Assembly (NCBI RefSeq): GCF_002284535.1
Contig: NZ_NPKH01000023.1
Location: forward strand, 403,767 to 467,766
DNA: 64,000 nucleotides
Direction: 5' to 3'
DNA from: Mesorhizobium wenxiniae
GTDB taxonomy: Bacteria; Pseudomonadota; Alphaproteobacteria; Rhizobiales; Rhizobiaceae
In this document: positions 43,717-51,940 of the stretch, one piece after another
Position numbering within the stretch: position 1 is the first letter of the stretch
How the letters are laid out: every line of letters begins with the position of its first letter
The notes under the pieces: model-generated
Database searches by the model: none
Told to the model about the DNA's origin: nothing
What the model saw: only the letters and a program-made list of their open reading frames with translations
Made by a program: the position numbers and the translations under genes

Positions 43717-44669
43717 GCACGACCGGACGAAAATCATCGTCACAGGCCTCGACAGCAAGAATGGTGCTCGATGAGTGCATTGCCGACGGCGCCTGCGTCG
43801 AAGCCATCATCGCCAGACTGGCGCTTCGCTTCGCGACGGGGATCGATGCCGCAGAATTGGCTGATTTGGCGCTGGATATGCATTCGGCCGACCTTCGAAA
43901 ACGAGACAGACTGGAGCGGATCGCCGACCTGCTTCGTCACCGGCCTGACATCTTTGCCATGCTGCGTGAAACAGGTGCGGCCGTTCGCCACGAGCGTAAT
44001 CAGGAGGAAACGGATGCCGCTGTCGTCAAGCGGCTGGCCGCCGGGTTCGATGCGGCGGCGATGATTTCCCTGCCTGCAAGCGTGCAACTGTCCTCCCTGG
44101 GCGACGAGGAGAGGCTTTCAGCCGCTACCGATGAGATCGTCGAATGGCTGGAAAGGCATGGCTTCACCGGCGCCGATCGGGACATACTGGACATTGGTTG
44201 TGGCATCGGCCGATTCGAAAGCGCGCTCTCCAGCGCGGCGCACCGGGTCGTCGGCATCGACATATCTTCGAAGATGATTTCGATCGCTCGAGAGCGATGT
44301 GCCAAGCTGCGCAATGTGGAACTTCGGCCGACCTCTGGTCTCGATCTTGCCGATTTTGGCAACGCAAGCTTCGATTGCGTGCTGGCTGTCGACAGTTTCC
44401 CCTATCTGGTACTGGCTGGCCTGGCGGAGCGGCATTTCAAGGAAATTGCGCGTGTTCTGAGAACGTCAGGCATGGCAGCACTTCTGAATTACTCCTATCG
44501 CGGATCGCCGGCGCTGGATCGTGCCGATGTTCACCGCCTCGCCGAAGCCCACGGCATGCAGGTCGTGGTTGCCGGCGAGAAGCCGTTCCGGCTGTGGGAT
44601 GGCAATGCCTTTCTTCTTTCTGCATCCGACGGAACATTACGGCCCAATGATTGTTCGGGCGTCAAATAG
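43713..44669 (+). CDS. SAM-dependent methyltransferase (last operon gene)
   Basis: A 318-residue class I methyltransferase from ATG 43713. The SAM motif is ILDIGCGIGRFESALSS, followed by VVGIDISSKMISIA. An N-terminal helical region of about 110 residues has no known motif. It ends the overlapping gene run; a 480-base gap follows. Confidence 0.82.
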   Translation: MSTTGRKSSSQASTARMVLDECIADGACVEAIIARLALRFATGIDAAELADLALDMHSADLRKRDRLERIADLLRHRPDIFAMLRETGAAVRHERNQEETDAAVVKRLAAGFDAAAMISLPASVQLSSLGDEERLSAATDEIVEWLERHGFTGADRDILDIGCGIGRFESALSSAAHRVVGIDISSKMISIARERCAKLRNVELRPTSGLDLADFGNASFDCVLAVDSFPYLVLAGLAERHFKEIARVLRTSGMAALLNYSYRGSPALDRADVHRLAEAHGMQVVVAGEKPFRLWDGNAFLLSASDGTLRPNDCSGVK

Positions 44670-44710
44670 AAAAGGCACCTGTGAGTGCCCACAATCCGAA
44701 GGAGGACTAG

Positions 44711-44898
44711 ATGGCATCCGGCGGTAGACATCACCTCTGCCGTCAGGGTAAGGCGCCGGCGCGATGACCGATTTGGCCAAGGACAAGGTCGAGGAAACGC
44801 GGCTTTGTCAGAACAGAGCCTCGCACACCGAGCGACGCCGGCTCGACGGCAATCGGATCAATTCCGATCAGTATCACGCCGCGGATCGGCTCTCTTAA
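44711..44898 (+). CDS. possible small gene, two overlapping short frames
   Basis: ATG 44711 has an excellent ribosome-binding site (GAAGGAGGACTAG). It opens an 18-codon frame (MASGGRHHLCRQGKAPAR) whose stop overlaps ATG 44764 of a 44-codon frame (MTDLAKDKVEETRLCQNRAS). Either these are two coupled micro-genes or one small protein broken by a frameshift. The charged composition is like other small rhizobial stress proteins. Confidence 0.35.
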
Positions 44899-45153
44899 GA
44901 CTGACTGTTGCAACCGCTAACGCGAATCATAACCAGTGGCAGCAGAGGTCGCGAGAGTCGAATTATCGAGCGCACCCGGCAACATTGCCGGGGGAGAGGG
45001 AGGGGAAAGCATAGGCTTCCCCGACGAGATTAGCGGCTTCGAAACAATGCTGTGCAAGGGACGGCGCTGACGGCGAGGACGGCGCGTGAATCCTTGCAAA
45101 CGCTGATTGCTGTCACCACACTGGTGAAGGGACCAATTCGTTAAGAGAACACT
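44899..45153 (+). other. rest of the gene-free gap before the NepR-like gene
   Basis: With 44670-44898 this makes a 484-base gap. It contains one strong inverted repeat (CCCGGCA at 44974-44980, TGCCGGG at 44985-44991) without a T-run. I see nothing else. Confidence 0.4.
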
Positions 45154-45336
45154 ATGTCTCGCTCGAGCGACGATACCATCAGCCCGCAACTCCGGCTGGC
45201 AATAGACCGGAAGATTGCATCTCTGCTGACTGCCATCGAGCAGGAAAAGGTCCCCGGCCGTCTGACCAACCTTGCGATCCAACTGCAGAACGCGCTTGTC
45301 GAGAAGCGTCGATGCAAAGCAAAGAAAGTGGAATAG
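45154..45336 (+). CDS. NepR-like anti-sigma factor (tentative)
   Basis: A 60-residue helical protein. The core LRLAIDRKIASLLTAIEQEK then VPGRLTNLAIQLQNAL matches the NepR pattern (two helices with a VPxR/F break) and its usual size of about 60 residues. NepR binds and silences EcfG and is released by phosphorylated PhyR. The convergent neighbour is an EcfG-like sigma gene, ending one base away. The match is by eye and the sequence is divergent. Confidence 0.5.
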   Translation: MSRSSDDTISPQLRLAIDRKIASLLTAIEQEKVPGRLTNLAIQLQNALVEKRRCKAKKVE

Positions 45337-45975
45337 CTATCGACGCCTGTCGACTGCCAAGTTTCCCTGTGCTTCGGACAGGTGATTGCGTCTTTCTACC
45401 AATGTCTGCAACGAACTTTCGCCGAGGTGTTCCAGCACGCTGGCGCGCGCTCGGTTAAGGCGGCTTTTTACCGTTCCCACGGCGCAACCGCATATCTCGG
45501 CAGTTTCTTCATAGCTGACGCCAAGCACCCCGATCAGCATCAGGACCTCGCGCTGATGTTCCGGCAGCTTCTGGACTGCGCTAGAGACTTCCTTGCTCTG
45601 AACGGACCACTCCTGCGTCGCTTCCGAAATTGGGATTAGGGAGGCGCAGTCAAGCAGGCCGGGTTTTTCCCTGTCGGCGGCCTTAATGCGCGTATAATAG
45701 GTGTTGCGCATGATGGTGAAGAGCCATGACTTCATACGCGTTCCGGGCTCGAACTTATCGATGTTGGCGAGCCCTTTGGTCAACGTCTCCTGGACCAGGT
45801 CATCAGCATCGTCAGGAACACGGCAGAAGGTGCGGGCGAAGGCTCGCAAGGCAGGTATCAGGTCAACGATGGAAACGTCATCCGTCTCCTGGTTTGCCAA
45901 GGCGTAGCCCCTCGAGGACAATGGTCCAGCTCCCAGCAAGAATAAGTTGATGCACGCAGACCTAGCTAAATGCAT
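45337..45975 (-). CDS. ecfG: ECF sigma factor, EcfG-like (general stress response)
   Basis: A sigma-70 ECF protein with region 2 (FARTFCRVPDDADDLVQETL, then MKSWLFTIMRNTYYTRIKAA) and region 4 (LPEHQREVLMLIGVLGVSYE, GTVKSRLNRARA). The FEPGT and MRNTYYTRI pattern is typical of the EcfG/ECF15 class. The N-terminus is uncertain: TTG 45900, with GAGGGG upstream, would give 187 residues and may be the real start. It should read the GGAAC-N16-nGTT boxes listed here. Confidence 0.8.
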   Translation of the reverse strand: MHLARSACINLFLLGAGPLSSRGYALANQETDDVSIVDLIPALRAFARTFCRVPDDADDLVQETLTKGLANIDKFEPGTRMKSWLFTIMRNTYYTRIKAADREKPGLLDCASLIPISEATQEWSVQSKEVSSAVQKLPEHQREVLMLIGVLGVSYEETAEICGCAVGTVKSRLNRARASVLEHLGESSLQTLVERRNHLSEAQGNLAVDRRR

Positions 45976-45979
45976 GAAG

Positions 45980-45999
45980 GTTGGGTTCGTTCCGGACGT
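45980..45999 (-). promoter_or_regulatory. possible EcfG autoregulatory -35 element
   Basis: On the minus strand GGAAC lies upstream of the sigma gene and a CATT follows after 16 bases (one mismatch to CGTT). If used, transcription would start downstream of ATG 45975, which favours the TTG 45900 start. Confidence 0.3.
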
Positions 46000-46173
46000 C
46001 GAAATAAGTCGCTAGAAAATCTTGGATTGGGCGAACGCACACCCGTCTCTGTGCGTTCGAGTTCTGTTGCGGTGAGGCCGCCCGATTAGAACACGGCCAG
46101 GGTCCGCCCGCAGTGGGCAGCCAGCGACGTCGATTCGCCATTGTTCCGCAAGCAAAGGCGCCAGTCTTTTACT

Positions 46174-46198
46174 GGAACAAAGCTGCGCATCGGCAGTT
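46174..46198 (+). promoter_or_regulatory. EcfG-type promoter upstream of the catalase gene
   Basis: GGAAC (46174-46178), 16 bases, AGTT (46195-46198). The catalase ATG lies 53 bases further on, behind GAGGAG. Confidence 0.55.
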
Positions 46199-46250
46199 CG
46201 ACGCCCTGAGCCGGTGGTTCCGGCCTTCATCCATCGAGGAGCGATAAACC

Positions 46251-48361
46251 ATGGCCCAGTCCCGGCAGCGTTCAGAAACTCAGCCTGCAAGCAGTCGCGA
46301 CCAAAATGTCGAGCGTGGAAACGGCGGTGAGTTTCACCAAACGGCGGAAGGCGAGACCCCTGTCCTCACCACTGCGCTCGGAACGCCTGTCTCGGACGAT
46401 CAGAACACTCTGAAGATCGGCGAGCGTGGGCCATCGCTGATCGAGGATTTCCGCTTCCGTGACAAGATCTTCCATTTCGATCACGAGCGGATACCCGAGC
46501 GGGTCGTGCATGCTCGCGGCTACGGGGCACACGGCTATTTCGAAACCTATGAATCGCTCGCTAAATACACGCGCGCCGACATTTTTCAGCGTGCTGGCGA
46601 AAAGACGCCGGTTTTCGTGCGCTTCTCGACAGTCGCCGGCAACAAGGGCTCGTTCGACCTGGCCCGCGACGTGCGCGGTTTCGCGGTCAAGCTTTACACC
46701 AAGGAAGGCAATTGGGATCTGGTCGGCAACAACATCCCGGTTTTCTTCATCCAGGACGCGATCAAGTTTCCCGATCTGATCCATGCCGCCAAGCAGGAAC
46801 CGGACCGCGATTCCCGCAGGCCCAAACTGCGCATGACAATTTCTGGGACTTCATCAGCCTGATGCCGGAATCGATGCACATGATCATGTGGATCATGTCG
46901 GATCGTGCGATCCCGCGCTCCTTCCGCTTCATGCAAGGCTTCGGCGTCCACACCTTCCGCTTCGTCAACGCGGACGACGAATCCACCTTTGTCAAATTCA
47001 TCTGGAAACCAAAGCTTGGCATGCAGTCGGTAGTCTGGAACGAAGCGGTCAAAATCAATGGCGCCGATCCGGATTTCCATCGCCGCGACCTGTGGGAGGC
47101 GATCCAGTCCGGCAACTTCCCTGAATGGGAACTTACCGTACAGCTCTTCGATCAGGACTTTGCGGACAGCTTCGATTTCGACGTCCTCGACGCCACCAAG
47201 ATTATTCCCGAAGAGATCCTCCAGCCGATCCCCGTGGGGCGATTGGTCCTGGATCGCATGCCGGATAATTTCTTCGCCGAGACCGAACAGGTTGCGTTCA
47301 TGACGCAGAACGTGCCCCCCGGCATTGATTTTTCCAATGACCCGCTGCTGCAGGGACGCAACTTTTCCTATCTCGATACCCAGCTGAAACGGCTCGGCAG
47401 CCCGAATTTCACCCACCTTCCGATCAATGCACCGAAATGCCCGTTCGCTCATTTTCAACAGGATGGACACATGGCCATGCGCAATCCGGTAGGCCGTGCC
47501 AATTATGAGCCAAATTCGTGGGGCATGGGTCCGCGCGAAGAACCCCAGCGCGGTTTCCGTTCCTTTGCCGATGCCGAGGAGGGCCAGAAAGTGCGGCTGC
47601 GGGCGGAAAGCTTCGCCGACCACTACAGCCAGGCGAGGCAGTTCTTCAACAGCCAGACGCCTCCGGAACAACGCCACATCGCGATGGCTTTGACATTCGA
47701 GTTGAGCAAGGTCCAAACACCGGCAATCCGCGAACGAATGGTCTCCCATCTGCTGAACGTCGACGAGGCTCTGGCGGCCACTGTCGCCGACAAGCTTGGG
47801 ATTCGAAAGATGCCCAATCCGGCAGACGCTGCCGTGCCGCCGCGAGTCGACCTGGAGCCATCGCCGGCGCTCAGCATCATCGAAAACGGACCGGAGAGCT
47901 TCAGAGGCCGCAAGGTTGGCGTGCTGGTCAGCGACGGCGAGGATGCCGCCATATTCGAGCAACTCCGGTCCGCGATCGAAACGGAAGGCGCGGTGATGGA
48001 GGTTGTCGCCGCAAAGGTCGGCGGCGTAAGTGCGGCTGACGGCACGCAAATCGAAGCGAGGCACATGATCGACGGCGGACCATCGGTCCTGTTCGACGCG
48101 GTCGTGCTTATGTTGTCAGAACCGGGCGCCGAACTGCTGGCCAAGGAAGCCGCGGCGAAGGATTTCGTTTCCGATGCCTTCGCGCATTGCAAATTCATCG
48201 GGTTCACGCCACAAGCCGAGCCACTCCTGGCCAGGGCAGGTGTCGAGGCGGATGCGGATGAAGGACCGATAAGGCTGGAATCAGAAGAGGCGGCTGAGGA
48301 ATTTGTCCAGGCCTGCCGGAAGTTGCGGCTTTGGGCGCGGGAGGCGGCCGTCAAGCTCTGA
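46251..48361 (+). pseudogene. katE: large-subunit catalase (KatE/HPII type), one frameshift
   Basis: Together the two frames code for a catalase of about 700 residues. Frame 1 (46251 to about 46810) holds the distal haem His ([15 protein letters not shown], His87). Frame 2 (about 46812-48361) continues with [20 protein letters not shown], the proximal Tyr region ([14 protein letters not shown]) and the C-terminal flavodoxin/GATase-like domain of large catalases. Near 46810 the bases GATTCCCG occur where GATTTCCCG would keep the frame, so a single T is missing. This is either a recent null mutation or a sequence error. SD GAGGAG precedes the ATG. Confidence 0.85.
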
Positions 48362-48453
48362 CGCGGGTGCATGCTGGCCATCTGTTTGCATGGTAGACGG
48401 GAACCCCGGCGACCATGCGGGCGCAAGCATCCGCGCCGCTCTTACTGGGCCGT

Positions 48454-48948
48454 CTATGACCGGGCGTTGTTCTTAGCCGTTTCCTCTCGCTGTTTTTTCA
48501 GGACTTCGTCAGTCCCGACCAGCTTTTTCGCCCCGCCGGAGATCGCTGTGGACACCACGGCAGGCGGGTCGCTCGCGGGAAAGGAATCCTCAAGTCCCGC
48601 CTGCAACTGGTCTTCCAAGGTTTTCGGCTCTTCCGACCGGCCAAGTGTCCTTCGGGTTTCTGCTTCCTCCAGCGGCTGTTTCATTTTCGGCGAACAACTG
48701 ACCTCTCGAACGCAGGCGTAAAGCTGTTCGATGGAAAATTCCTTCATTGTCTCGAAATCTGCCCTTTCATCATTCATTGCCTCGATCTGATCGACCATAG
48801 TCTTCTCGAACCGTTCAAGGCTATCGCTTCCGCAAGCCTGGCAAAGACGCAATAATGCTTCGTGGAGCACTTTCGGACCAAAATAAGCAGACGCCTCGAG
48901 CTTGAGCCGCTGCAAATGCTCTGGAGTTACCGCTTGAATTTTTGACAT
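48454..48948 (-). CDS. hypothetical stress-region protein (164 aa)
   Basis: A 164-residue soluble protein. The N-terminal half is helical (LQRLKLEASAYFGPKVLHEA, a pair of cysteines near 35-40). The tail has LEDSFPASDPPAVVS, a motif seen in many short rhizobial stress proteins. A perfect EcfG-type box lies 30 bases upstream. Function unknown. Convergent with the catalase gene. Confidence 0.7.
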   Translation of the reverse strand: MSKIQAVTPEHLQRLKLEASAYFGPKVLHEALLRLCQACGSDSLERFEKTMVDQIEAMNDERADFETMKEFSIEQLYACVREVSCSPKMKQPLEEAETRRTLGRSEEPKTLEDQLQAGLEDSFPASDPPAVVSTAISGGAKKLVGTDEVLKKQREETAKNNARS

Positions 48949-48977
48949 ATGCAGCCCTTTCGCCTGACGAGCATATC

Positions 48978-49002
48978 AACGGCAATCGTCGGCAGATGTT
49001 CC
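48978..49002 (-). promoter_or_regulatory. EcfG-type promoter for the 48454-48948 gene
   Basis: Minus strand: GGAAC (49002-48998), 16 bases, CGTT (48981-48978). It is a perfect match to the consensus, 30 bases before the start codon. Confidence 0.65.
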
Positions 49003-49075
49003 ATTCACCGGCAGCGCTTGGCCGACAATGCAGCATACCGGTGTCCGGCTATCGGTCAGTCGCAGCGGCGGGTGC

Positions 49076-49709
49076 CTACCTCCGTGCTCGGCCGTCTTCG
49101 AGTTCGAGCGTCGAATCGAAGTAAGTCATCCAGCGCGTATCGTGAGTCACAACGCAGATCGCGACATTGCGACTGTCCGCCAGATGCCTGAAGACCTTCA
49201 TCACCATCTCCGCCCGCGTACCATCCAGCGCAGCGGTGGGTTCGTCGGCCAGAATGACGGTTGGATCATTAGCCAGGGCCCTTGCGATCGAAACGCGCTG
49301 CTGCTCGCCGCCGGAAAGCTGGGACGGATAGTTGGAGCGGCGATGTCCCATGCCCAACGCATCGAGCAGCCTCGCGGCTCGCACCTGGGCCTGCTGCCGG
49401 CCGACATCGTTGACCTGCATGGCGATAGCGACGTTCGGCGGCCGTGAGAAAAGGGATCAAATTCGCCTTCTGGAACACGAAGCCAAGATGGGTCCGCCTG
49501 AAGGTCCGCAGCTCGTTGAGCTTAGCACCGGGACGCGAAATCACCTTACCGTCGAACAGAACCTCTCCTGTGGTCGGAGCCTCCAGCAGACCGGCGATCA
49601 TAAGCAGCGTCGTCTTGCCCGAGCCGCTGGGCCCGACGATGCCGCTGACGACGCCGGGGCTCAAGGTCAGTGAACCTTCAGCCAGAGCGGCGTCGTTGAT
49701 CGCGCTCAA
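49076..49709 (-). pseudogene. ABC transporter ATPase (MacB/LolD/DevA type), frameshifted
   Basis: Two minus-strand frames make one ATPase. The first (49709 to about 49435) has Walker A GPSGSGKTTLL and the Q-loop FVFQKANLIPFLTAAE. The second (about 49433-49076) has the signature [15 protein letters not shown], Walker [13 protein letters not shown] and the His switch VVTHDTRW. The frame breaks near 49434, where ENVAIAMQV would be expected. The N-terminal 25-30 residues are also missing and no permease gene remains, so it is inactive. Confidence 0.75.
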
Positions 49710-49872
49710 ACACGAACCGACTGCCCCTGGTCAATTCAGCTGGGCTAAGCGCGGTCAGGTCCATTTGTGAAATTGGAGTATCGAGGGCGATCCGCCATAT
49801 ATGGACATCGAAGCCGAGAACTGGCGTTGCCCGCGCGCCATCGTCTTGCAAGACAACACCGCTCTGCTTCAT
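49678..49872 (-). pseudogene. 5' fragment of a 4'-phosphopantetheinyl transferase
   Basis: A 64-codon frame whose residues 22-58 (VHIWRIALDT, then LSPAELTRGSRFVFERDQRR) match the N-terminus of Sfp-type phosphopantetheinyl transferases. The catalytic part is absent. The fragment runs directly into the truncated ABC ATPase, which suggests a deletion joining two genes. Confidence 0.5.
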
Positions 49873-50066
49873 CTAACACTTTCCTCGCCGACAGAAGAGC
49901 GCGGCATGGCGTCGGCCCGATCGACGCCAATGGTAGCTGGTGATTAGCCATTAAGGAACGCTAGCAGATTTCGCCCGCAGTTTAGGATAGGGGTAAGCGC
50001 GCTCTTGGCGATGGCCATCCGGGTTGTAGAAAGCACGGGGCAAGTGCCGTGCCAGCAGGTGAGAAA

Positions 50067-50092
50067 GGAACCTTTTCTGAAACAGGCCGTTT
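50067..50092 (+). promoter_or_regulatory. EcfG-type promoter for the 50142 gene
   Basis: GGAAC (50067-50071), 16 bases, CGTTT (50088-50092). It is a perfect consensus 50 bases before the start codon. Confidence 0.65.
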
Positions 50093-50141
50093 GCCAGCAG
50101 GTCGTTGCATTAGCGACCAGTAACAACGGAAGGATCTTGTC

Positions 50142-50453
50142 ATGAGCTACAAGATGATCTGTCTAGGCGCGATGGCGCTTTCGATGGTAAGCGGCGTTTC
50201 TCTCGCGGCAGGCCCCGACTCAGGCACGTCTGCCTTGGATGACCCCGCAAAGATGGAGCCGTTCTACACAGACTCTAGCATGACGACCATGCGGTCCGAC
50301 GACGAGTTCACGGCAGCTTGGAAAGCGCTGACAGACGAGGATCGTACGGCAATGACAAAAGTCTGCGATGACGAGGCGGCAAACGCCAACGCCGCCAACA
50401 CCCACCCTGAATTCTGCAGCAATGTCAAAAAGCTCGGCGGTGAGAGTAACTGA
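50142..50453 (+). CDS. small periplasmic hypothetical protein (103 aa)
   Basis: A 103-residue protein with a clear signal peptide (MALSMVSGVSLAAG, cleavage near residue 23) and an acidic mature part with two cysteines (TKVCDDEAANAN and PEFCSNVKKL) that may form a disulfide. GGAAGGA precedes the ATG. The stress promoter upstream and the terminator just after make it a monocistronic stress gene. Function unknown. Confidence 0.75.
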   Translation: MSYKMICLGAMALSMVSGVSLAAGPDSGTSALDDPAKMEPFYTDSSMTTMRSDDEFTAAWKALTDEDRTAMTKVCDDEAANANAANTHPEFCSNVKKLGGESN

Positions 50454-50462
50454 ACCATGGAA

Positions 50463-50484
50463 GGCGGGCAACGGCCCGCCGTTT
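50463..50484 (+). terminator. terminator of the 50142 gene
   Basis: GGCGGGC (50463-50469) pairs perfectly with GCCCGCC (50474-50480) around AACG, followed by GTTTG. It lies ten bases after the stop codon. Confidence 0.6.
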
Positions 50485-50869
50485 GATTACCGACTGTGAG
50501 GCCGGAGCGAATGGATAGCCGCATGGCGTGGGCTATATTGACCTGACCAGACCAATGATAAAACACCCGCGCGATGCGCTGCTGCCAGAGCCGCATCTTT
50601 GGTTGCTTCAGGGTCCACCCGCCAACCGCACTGGGCGAGCGCGTTGTGCGCTAGCACCAATGCGCCGGTGATTTTTGCGTGCCACCCAGTAACAGCAATT
50701 GCAGGGTTACCGATCCTCAAGCCGGCTCTGAATTGTCGGCTGACTCGGCAGTTTCAGGCAAATTTCCTTCAACTGCCGAATCAGTACTCGGATGGCAATG
50801 ATACCTGCGTATCTGAGCGGAGCCCCTGGCGATTCCTGCCGGAACCCCGCAAGCCCATGTCATAGGGGA
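50485..50869 (-). other. gene-free stretch before the DUF892 gene
   Basis: Open frames on both strands are short and lack ribosome-binding sites. One minus-strand frame (50487-50720) contains a protein-like piece (ALAQCGWRVDPEATKDAALA) that I cannot assign. Otherwise nothing is visible. Confidence 0.4.
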
Positions 50870-51397
50870 TTACGCGGCCGCTTGAAGAGCACGTTCGTTG
50901 ACGCCACCCTCGCCTAGACCCGTCAGCGCTTCGTCTGTCGCGACCTCTTCCTCGAGCGTCGCTTTGAGAAGAGAGACGACATCGGCCTTTCCCATCTGTT
51001 CTGCCCAGGCAATAAGAGTACCGTACCGGGCGATCTCGTAATGCTCGACGGCTTGCGCCGCTGCGACCAGTCCGGCATCGAGCGCAGGAGCACCTTCATA
51101 TTCTTCGAGGATTTCCGAGCCTTCTTCAATGATGCCGTCGATCGCCGGACAGGTCTTGCCGCGTGCTGCCTTGCCAAATTTCTCGAACACCTCCTCGAGG
51201 CGATCGACGTGAGCTTCCGTCTCCATACGATGCTTTTCGAAGGCAGCAGTCACTTTTTCCGACTCCGCACCTTTCGCCATTTTCGGCAGGGCCCTCAGGA
51301 TTTTCTTTTCGGCGTAGTAAAGATCTTTGAGTCCGTCGAGGAACAGGTCCTCAAGACCCTTGGTTGTCGCTTTCGCGGCTTTCTTCGCAGTTGGCAT
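50870..51397 (-). CDS. DUF892 (YciE/YciF-like) ferritin-like protein
   Basis: A 175-residue four-helix protein: LEDLFLDGLKDLYYAEKKIL at the start, RMETEAHVDRLEEVFEKFG, then AVEHYEIARYGTLIAWAEQM and LEEEVATDEALT. The repeated E..E..H pattern is that of the ferritin-like DUF892 family induced by stress. A poly-Ala/Lys N-terminus may bind DNA or membrane. GGGAG precedes the ATG and an EcfG-type box lies 56 bases upstream. Confidence 0.9.
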   Translation of the reverse strand: MPTAKKAAKATTKGLEDLFLDGLKDLYYAEKKILRALPKMAKGAESEKVTAAFEKHRMETEAHVDRLEEVFEKFGKAARGKTCPAIDGIIEEGSEILEEYEGAPALDAGLVAAAQAVEHYEIARYGTLIAWAEQMGKADVVSLLKATLEEEVATDEALTGLGEGGVNERALQAAA

Positions 51398-51452
51398 GGT
51401 CTTCTCCCGCTGGGGTTGGAGCTAGCCTCCCTAACTAGGAAGGCGTCCGATA

Positions 51453-51478
51453 ACCCCGCCGGCCGGCAACAAGTTCCC
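51453..51478 (-). promoter_or_regulatory. EcfG-type promoter for the DUF892 gene
   Basis: Minus strand: GGAAC (51478-51474), 17 bases, GGTT (51456-51453). The spacer is one base longer than in the other boxes. Confidence 0.45.
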
Positions 51479-51543
51479 TGATGATTCGAGCCGCTGGAAA
51501 TTTTCCGAGGCCCCGGGTTCGCATAGTCAGGTGCTGCAAAGGG

Positions 51544-51771
51544 TTACGCTGGCGAGCGGAGGCGCAGCGCCGCCCTTTGGGGCCCGCCCCCGATCGGCCC
51601 GCGCCGGGCAATCGGCTCAATGATCCGTCTGATACGGCCCTTGTCGAGACGGAACACTCCATCCTGTCCGCCCTGCTTCTCAAAGTCGGTAAGCAGATCA
51701 TCCCATGTACCCAGGAATTCGCCACAGTCGTCGCAAACGATCCTGTCCTCGGGACCGGCGTCGGCCGGAGG
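51544..51771 (-). pseudogene. fragment of a zinc-ribbon-like small protein without start codon
   Basis: The minus-strand frame between stops at 51772 and 51544 codes for RIVCDDCGEFLGTWDDLLTD and then FEKQGGQDGVFRLDKGRIRR. This is clearly protein-like, with a CxxC pair. No ATG, GTG or TTG lies before the conserved part, so no standard gene call is possible. From memory, rhizobia have small proteins of this kind. Probably a 5'-truncated relic in a 543-base gap (51398-51940) that otherwise holds only the DUF892 promoter. Confidence 0.4.
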
Positions 51772-51940
51772 TCACTTCGCCCCGCTTGAGTTTTCTAATG
51801 GCTGCCGGAACAACTCAAGCCGCCCACGGATGTTCCCTGGTCCTTAAGCGTTTTGCGATCCTAAATTTGACGCTCATTGGCCGGCGCAAATGGCACAGAG
51901 TTGTGCGCGACCATCGATGGCGCGGTGCAAGTCTACGATG

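Noticed and set aside
49953-49985. GGAAC at the end of the 49.9 kb gap followed by a GTT
   Set aside because: The spacing to GTT is about 20 bases, outside the accepted range.
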